A stretch of 37,013 nucleotides of DNA from the NCBI GenBank assembly GCA_017512145.1, contig JAFWHB010000017.1, forward strand, positions 1 to 37,013. Direction: 5' to 3'. Made by a program: the position numbers and the translations under genes. This DNA comes from Mogibacterium sp. GTDB taxonomy: Bacteria; Bacillota; Clostridia; Peptostreptococcales; Anaerovoracaceae. Shown here one piece after another: positions 33,319 to 37,013 of this stretch (within the stretch, counting starts at the first letter, position 1; the number at the start of each line of letters is the position of its first letter). The notes under the pieces were generated by a model, which ran no database searches, was not told the origin of the DNA, and was given only the letters and a program-made list of their open reading frames with translations.

Positions 33319-35637
33319 TTATGGAAGCACAGTTGCATCCGGCATATTTGTGAATACCGGGATCACGAATGAGAGTGGTTCATTTGTGATGCCATAGGTA
33401 GCATATGATGCCTTGACTGAATATGCCTCATGGTAAGGGGCCTGGATATTAGTCATATACTGGTGAGTTCCTACGCCGGCAATTCCGTTGGCTACGTTGA
33501 ACTTCTGCAGGTATATGGTGTTCTGACCTCTGTTTATATAGCCCGATGAAAGGAATGAAGCTCCGCCATTAACGGCCTTCTCCTGAGTTGTCCAGCCCTG
33601 ATTGTAAGCGTATTTGAGCGCATTTCCTGCAGGATTCGATCCGCTTCCAGCCCCGATGTTGAATGGATTGAATACGATCGTTCCGTCATACTTGGATCCG
33701 TTGATCGTTACGCTTCCGCCGCCTGTCTCCTGTCTCGCTCTTGCAGCAAGGAATACAGGGCTGACATTGTAAACAGCACCGGCATTGATGAACAGGTCAG
33801 TCGTAAATCCATGTACAGGAAGCATCGTAGGAGTAAGGATCTTAGTTACAACAGCTGCAGTCTGATATGCAGGCTTGTATGAGAGGTCCTCGAACATGTA
33901 TACCCTGTCATCATTGAGGAAATTCCTCGGATCCATATAGTATGCTACTGCTGCGGCACTTGCATTGTACCAGCCAGGTTCGATCTTGGTATATGTAGCC
34001 ATCTCAGCATCATTGCTGATAAATGTCTCTTCAGACACAGCAGTAATCAGAGGTTCTTCTCCGGCAAGCTGTTCTGCAGCAGCCTCGGTCACCGGCGCCT
34101 CAGCCTGGTATGTCTCAGAAGCGGCATTTTCAGTTGTGACGCTCTCTCCTGCAACGTTCTCTACCGCAGCTGGCTCTTCAGTAACCTCTACGGCAGATGC
34201 AGCAGCATCTGCATCAGCGTTCATCTTCGGAGTTTCTTCAGCTGCATCCTCGCTATGCTCTTCGTTAATAAGGATATCTGTGATCCGGAGCTTAGGAAGA
34301 GCTGCTGATTCTTCTGCTGTAACTGTCAGCTTGTCTCCTTCTGCATAGACACTTCTGTCCTCATAAGCTATCTGATACCATACCGGTGACTGCACGCCCT
34401 GCTCTTCAGATGTTTCTGCTACCATTTCAGCAGCCGGCATTACTGCAGCAGTTATTTCTATTTCTGATCCTGCTTCTATGAGTCCTGACTCAGGAAGCTC
34501 TGCATCCGGAAGATCTCTGAATGCAACTGTCTCTGAAGCGGCTGTCTTTACTGTTACAGGCTCTTCGCCTGGTGCCTCAGCAGGTGCCCCGGAAGGTGCT
34601 TTGGTGCTGTCAGCCGGCTGCTCTGTAAGGGCTGTTTCAGGCGTTACGGCATCCGGTGCGACTTCAGTTACGGTTTGCACCGGAGCGGCTGCTTCAGCCT
34701 GAGCCTCTTCGATTACTGCAGCCTCAGGTTCAGGTTGTACTTCAGGTACTTCCTGTACTGCAGGCGCTTCCTGTACTGCAGGCTCAGGATCTGCAAGCGG
34801 TGCTGCTGCCATCTTAGCTGTGGACCTGTAAGCGAGCGGCAGGCTTTCGTGTATAGCCGAGACGCCCTTCTTGGTCTGCTTGGCTATAGCTGTATTCCAG
34901 TCAACGCCTGTATGGCATGCTATGAACGCCCAGTTAGGATGGAGCTTATGCAGTTCTCTGAGCTTTACCTTGTAGGTTTCAGGGAAGCCCTGAGCAGTCA
35001 GATAAGCCTCATACTCTGCGTCAGTCATCAGACTGAAGGTGTTAGCAGTAAGAGCGTTCTGAGCAACAGTGTCTGTATTGTTTACGAAAATGCTTCCGAC
35101 GATATCTATCTTGGATGATGCTGCATAATAGTACTTCTTGCCGACTTTGATCCTGTACCATGTAGAACTTGAGCCCTTGGTGGATTTAACAGGTTTGGCC
35201 GGAAGATATACTGTGACAGCAGTTCCCTTCTTGAGAGATCCGCCCTTCTTCATCTTGGTGCCGGCACCCTTGCGGTAATTTACCTTGCCTGTTACTTTGC
35301 CTGCAACGGCGGTATACTTGACGCTCTTGATGCAATCCGCCCTGACGTATCCCTTCATATCACCAACAGTTACATAATACCATCTGGTCTTCTTGGCTGT
35401 GCTGGTCTTGGACTTGAATACCTCCTTGGTTATGATGACCTTGGTATCCTTAGCAAGAACACCAACTTGTGCCGATGAAGTGGATGCTTTAGCGCGTAAA
35501 TAAACCCCTGAATCAGGTTTGACTGTTCCTGTTGCAGAGGCTTGTGTGGCCGCAAATGAAGATACCGATAAGCAAGCTATCAGTACCATAGTCATCAGCA
35601 GAAATATTAAAATGTGTATTGAGAACTTCTTTGCCAT
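33319..35637 (-). CDS. Secreted SH3-domain beta-N-acetylglucosaminidase with acidic insertion (772 aa)
   Basis: Peptidoglycan hydrolase cutting after N-acetylglucosamine. The start is ATG 35637; a TTG three codons upstream is weaker. A signal peptide (1-30, ending SSFAA) is followed by two SH3b repeats (about 35-106 and 112-180), then the LHPNWAFIA...TGVDWNTAI segment (about 230-251) typical of this family. Residues 277-545 are a low-complexity Ala/Glu/Pro/Val region with a degenerate third SH3-like stretch (about 370-440, ending WYQIAYEDRSVYAEG). The conserved block resumes at EPGWYNAS and YYMDPRNFLN, and the glucosaminidase core has the probable catalytic E637 in ARQETGGG, then NPFNIGAGSG. 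The function is therefore well supported; the insertion is unusual. The HTH regulator gene lies 31 bases upstream. Confidence 0.88.
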   Translation of the reverse strand: MAKKFSIHILIFLLMTMVLIACLSVSSFAATQASATGTVKPDSGVYLRAKASTSSAQVGVLAKDTKVIITKEVFKSKTSTAKKTRWYYVTVGDMKGYVRADCIKSVKYTAVAGKVTGKVNYRKGAGTKMKKGGSLKKGTAVTVYLPAKPVKSTKGSSSTWYRIKVGKKYYYAASSKIDIVGSIFVNNTDTVAQNALTANTFSLMTDAEYEAYLTAQGFPETYKVKLRELHKLHPNWAFIACHTGVDWNTAIAKQTKKGVSAIHESLPLAYRSTAKMAAAPLADPEPAVQEAPAVQEVPEVQPEPEAAVIEEAQAEAAAPVQTVTEVAPDAVTPETALTEQPADSTKAPSGAPAEAPGEEPVTVKTAASETVAFRDLPDAELPESGLIEAGSEIEITAAVMPAAEMVAETSEEQGVQSPVWYQIAYEDRSVYAEGDKLTVTAEESAALPKLRITDILINEEHSEDAAEETPKMNADADAAASAVEVTEEPAAVENVAGESVTTENAASETYQAEAPVTEAAAEQLAGEEPLITAVSEETFISNDAEMATYTKIEPGWYNASAAAVAYYMDPRNFLNDDRVYMFEDLSYKPAYQTAAVVTKILTPTMLPVHGFTTDLFINAGAVYNVSPVFLAARARQETGGGSVTINGSKYDGTIVFNPFNIGAGSGSNPAGNALKYAYNQGWTTQEKAVNGGASFLSSGYINRGQNTIYLQKFNVANGIAGVGTHQYMTNIQAPYHEAYSVKASYATYGITNEPLSFVIPVFTNMPDATVLP

Positions 35638-35667
35638 TGTCGCCAACTTTCCGGCAGGAAGTACAAA

Positions 35668-35871
35668 TTATCTGAATTTGTTCTCGTGTATGAAGATCTC
35701 CTCGATGGGCACTTCCAGCAAATCAGCCAGATCCAGCGCAAGCTCCAGCGAAGGCGTGCATCTCCCGTTCTCAATGGAACTGATGGTCTGCCTGCTGACA
35801 CCAAGTTTCTCTACGAGATATCCCTGGCCTATTTTCTTGATTTTGCGGATCTCTGCTAGTCTGTTTTCCAT
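35668..35871 (-). CDS. Small Cro/CI-type HTH regulator (67 aa)
   Basis: A single XRE-family helix-turn-helix domain: IRKIKKIGQGYLVEKLGVSRQ with recognition helix RQTISSIENGRCTPSLELAL, split here, and the C-terminal LADLLEVPIEEIF. Such 67-residue proteins usually regulate a neighbouring small operon. Here the next gene downstream is the cell-wall hydrolase, separated by only 31 bases. With no promoter evident between them, they may be co-transcribed. Confidence 0.9.
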   Translation of the reverse strand: MENRLAEIRKIKKIGQGYLVEKLGVSRQTISSIENGRCTPSLELALDLADLLEVPIEEIFIHENKFR

Positions 35872-35917
35872 ACTGATAAGGCCCTGTCATTCGCCTGTCG
35901 GTAGTTAACGTATAATT

Positions 35918-35945
35918 ATTCTACCATTATCAGAGAATATGTCAA
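35918..35945 (-). promoter_or_regulatory. Promoter of the HTH regulator gene
   Basis: On the minus strand a perfect TTGACA (35945-35940), a 16-base spacer and TAGAAT (35923-35918). TTAACGTA (35905-35912), just downstream of the -10, is repeated inverted as TACGTTAA (35999-36006), and TACCT/AGGTA (35984-36000) is another inverted repeat upstream. These could be operators for the HTH protein. The rest of 35872-36097 shows nothing else. Confidence 0.6.
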
Positions 35946-36097
35946 GTCCACTTTACATCATTGCAGAGATCATGCATGAACTATACCTTGTAATGAGGTA
36001 CGTTAATTATATCTTTGCCGGAAATCCAATCCAATTTACGTTTGTTAAGATAAGCCCCTTATTCTCTTGAAATCTGTTAAGGTACGAAAAAATGGGT

Positions 36098-36125
36098 AAA
36101 AAAAACACCGAAGCGATTGCTTCGG
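36098..36125 (-). terminator. Terminator of the tRNA array
   Basis: On the minus strand CCGAAGC (36125-36119), loop AATC, GCTTCGG (36114-36108), followed by TG and eight T (36105-36098). It lies just after tRNA-Phe, the last tRNA. Confidence 0.92.
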
Positions 36126-36131
36126 TTTAGA

Positions 36132-36207
36132 TGGTGCCCAGACTCGGAATTGAACCAAGGACACGGAGATTTTCAGTCTCCTGCTCTACCTACTGAGCTA
36201 TCTGGGC
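36132..36207 (-). tRNA. tRNA-Phe (GAA)
   Basis: Acceptor GCCCAGA/TCTGGGC, anticodon loop CTGAAAA with GAA, T-loop GGTTCAATTCC, discriminator A and encoded CCA. 76 bases. Last of the array. Confidence 0.97.
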
Positions 36208-36215
36208 TTAAATAC

Positions 36216-36291
36216 TGGTGGGCCATCTTGGGGTCGAACCAAGGACCGACCGGTTATGAGCCGGTTGCTCTAACCTCTGAGCTAATGGCCC
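36216..36291 (-). tRNA. tRNA-Met (CAT)
   Basis: Acceptor GGGCCAT/ATGGCCC, anticodon stem ACCGG/CCGGT with loop CTCATAA, encoded CCA. 76 bases. The paired first acceptor base excludes an initiator. An elongator Met is most likely; an Ile tRNA with a lysidine-modified CAT anticodon cannot be fully excluded. Confidence 0.92.
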
Positions 36292-36319
36292 ATGACTTAT
36301 GTAATAGTTTGAGAAAAAT

Positions 36320-36396
36320 TGGTCGGGGTGGCAGGATTTGAACCCGCGGCCCACTGGTCCCAAACCAGTTGCGCTACCAAACTGCGCTACACCCCG
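36320..36396 (-). tRNA. tRNA-Pro (TGG), second copy
   Basis: Acceptor CGGGGTG/CACCCCG, anticodon loop TTTGGGA with TGG, T-loop GGTTCAAATCC, encoded CCA. 77 bases, identical to the copy at 36440-36516. Confidence 0.97.
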
Positions 36397-36439
36397 ATCG
36401 TCTTATTCTCTTGTGTGTTCCCTACAGAAGTAAGAAACG

Positions 36440-36516
36440 TGGTCGGGGTGGCAGGATTTGAACCCGCGGCCCACTGGTCCCAAACCAGTTGCGCTACCAA
36501 ACTGCGCTACACCCCG
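36440..36516 (-). tRNA. tRNA-Pro (TGG), first copy
   Basis: Same 77-base sequence as the copy at 36320-36396, displaced by exactly 120 bases. The spacers around the copies differ, so only the tRNA itself is duplicated or kept identical. Confidence 0.97.
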
Positions 36517-36538
36517 AAGTAATAACGTATTAACTAAA

Positions 36539-36614
36539 TGGCAGGGGCAGTAGGACTTGAACCCACGGCACGCGGTTTTGGAGACCGCTGCTCTACCAAC
36601 TGAGCTATACCCCT
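36539..36614 (-). tRNA. tRNA-Trp (CCA)
   Basis: Acceptor AGGGGTA/TGCCCCT with one G-U pair, anticodon loop CTCCAAA, discriminator G and encoded CCA. 76 bases. Confidence 0.97.
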
Positions 36615-36618
36615 TCAT

Positions 36619-36712
<94 letters not shown>

Positions 36713-36742
36713 AAAGCTGATAATCATTCACCAGTATGATCT

Positions 36743-36831
<89 letters not shown>

Positions 36832-36854
36832 ACAGTCTATGAATAAGGTGTAAT

Positions 36855-36930
36855 TGGTGACCCATCGGAGACTCGAACTCCGGACACCTTGATTAAAAGT
36901 CAAGTGCTCTACCGCCTGAGCTAATGGGTC
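36855..36930 (-). tRNA. tRNA-Lys (TTT)
   Basis: Acceptor GACCCAT/ATGGGTC, anticodon loop CTTTTAA, discriminator A, encoded CCA. 76 bases. Confidence 0.97.
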
Positions 36931-36935
36931 ACAAT

Positions 36936-37010
36936 TGGCTGGGGTAGCAGGACTCGAACCTACGAATGACAGAGTCAAAGTCTGTTGCCTTACCGCTTGG
37001 CTATACCCCA
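36936..37010 (-). tRNA. tRNA-Gln (TTG)
   Basis: Acceptor TGGGGTA/TACCCCA, anticodon loop CTTTGAC with TTG, discriminator G, encoded CCA. 75 bases. It ends three bases from the window edge, and no promoter is seen, so the array probably continues to the right. Confidence 0.97.
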
Positions 37011-37013
37011 TCA

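Noticed and set aside
35607..35804. 65-residue Arg/Ser/Trp-rich minus-strand frame overlapping the HTH gene
   Set aside because: It is the HTH gene read in another frame; the HTH frame has a clear domain and promoter.
36319..36522. 67-residue plus-strand frame with two copies of a GVAGFEPAAHWSQ-like peptide
   Set aside because: It is the antisense translation of the two tRNA-Pro genes, a well-known spurious protein prediction. The peptide repeat is just the tRNA duplication.

Overview
The window looks like chromosomal DNA from an anaerobic Gram-positive bacterium of the class Clostridia. The evidence is gene order: ruvC-ruvA-ruvB-queA-tgt, argR-recN, comEC-holA and priA-def-fmt-rsmB-stp-prkC-rsgA-rpe are all Firmicutes-type neighbourhoods. 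Other pointers are a PASTA-domain kinase, an SH3/glucosaminidase cell-wall hydrolase, a free-standing PduL, AsnA and QueH. I cannot name a genus from sequence alone.

Layout. Positions 1-1830 are an accessory patch. It has two plus-strand terminators, a highly structured leader RNA, an unknown 192-residue protein (456-1034), and on the minus strand a SymE-like toxin gene overlapping an unknown small gene. From 1846 to 7589 a minus-strand operon reads ruvC, ruvA, ruvB, queA, tgt and an RlmD/RumA-type methyltransferase: Holliday junction processing, queuosine tRNA modification and rRNA methylation. argR and recN (7855-9940, plus) are divergent from it. holA and comEC (9957-13433, minus) follow, then the minus-strand series rpe, rsgA, prkC, stp, rsmB, zinc metallopeptidase, fmt, def, priA, asnA, queH (13610-24989). 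A YtqA/MnmL-type radical SAM gene (25056-25970, plus) is divergent from queH.

From 25962 to 32377, all minus, lies a compact type IV filament-like locus. In transcription order it holds a transglutaminase-like lipoprotein, a PilC platform protein, four small pilin-like membrane proteins, PilT, a SARP-type regulator and a lone Hpt protein. No PilB, prepilin peptidase or canonical major pilin is present. This is the most system-like uncharacterised cluster here. Next come a stand-alone pduL, a large SH3/glucosaminidase with an unusual acidic insertion, and a small HTH regulator. The right edge (36132-37010) is a nine-tRNA array (Gln, Lys, Ser, Ser, Trp, Pro, Pro, Met, Phe in transcription order) ended by a terminator, and it probably continues past the window.

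The two most noteworthy observations are these. First, in the leader upstream of 456, one anti-Shine-Dalgarno segment can pair perfectly with either of two ribosome binding sites, which looks like a translational switch. Second, the filament locus has PilT as its only ATPase and carries its own regulator and phosphotransfer protein. Everything was read by eye; no homology search, folding or expression data were available.
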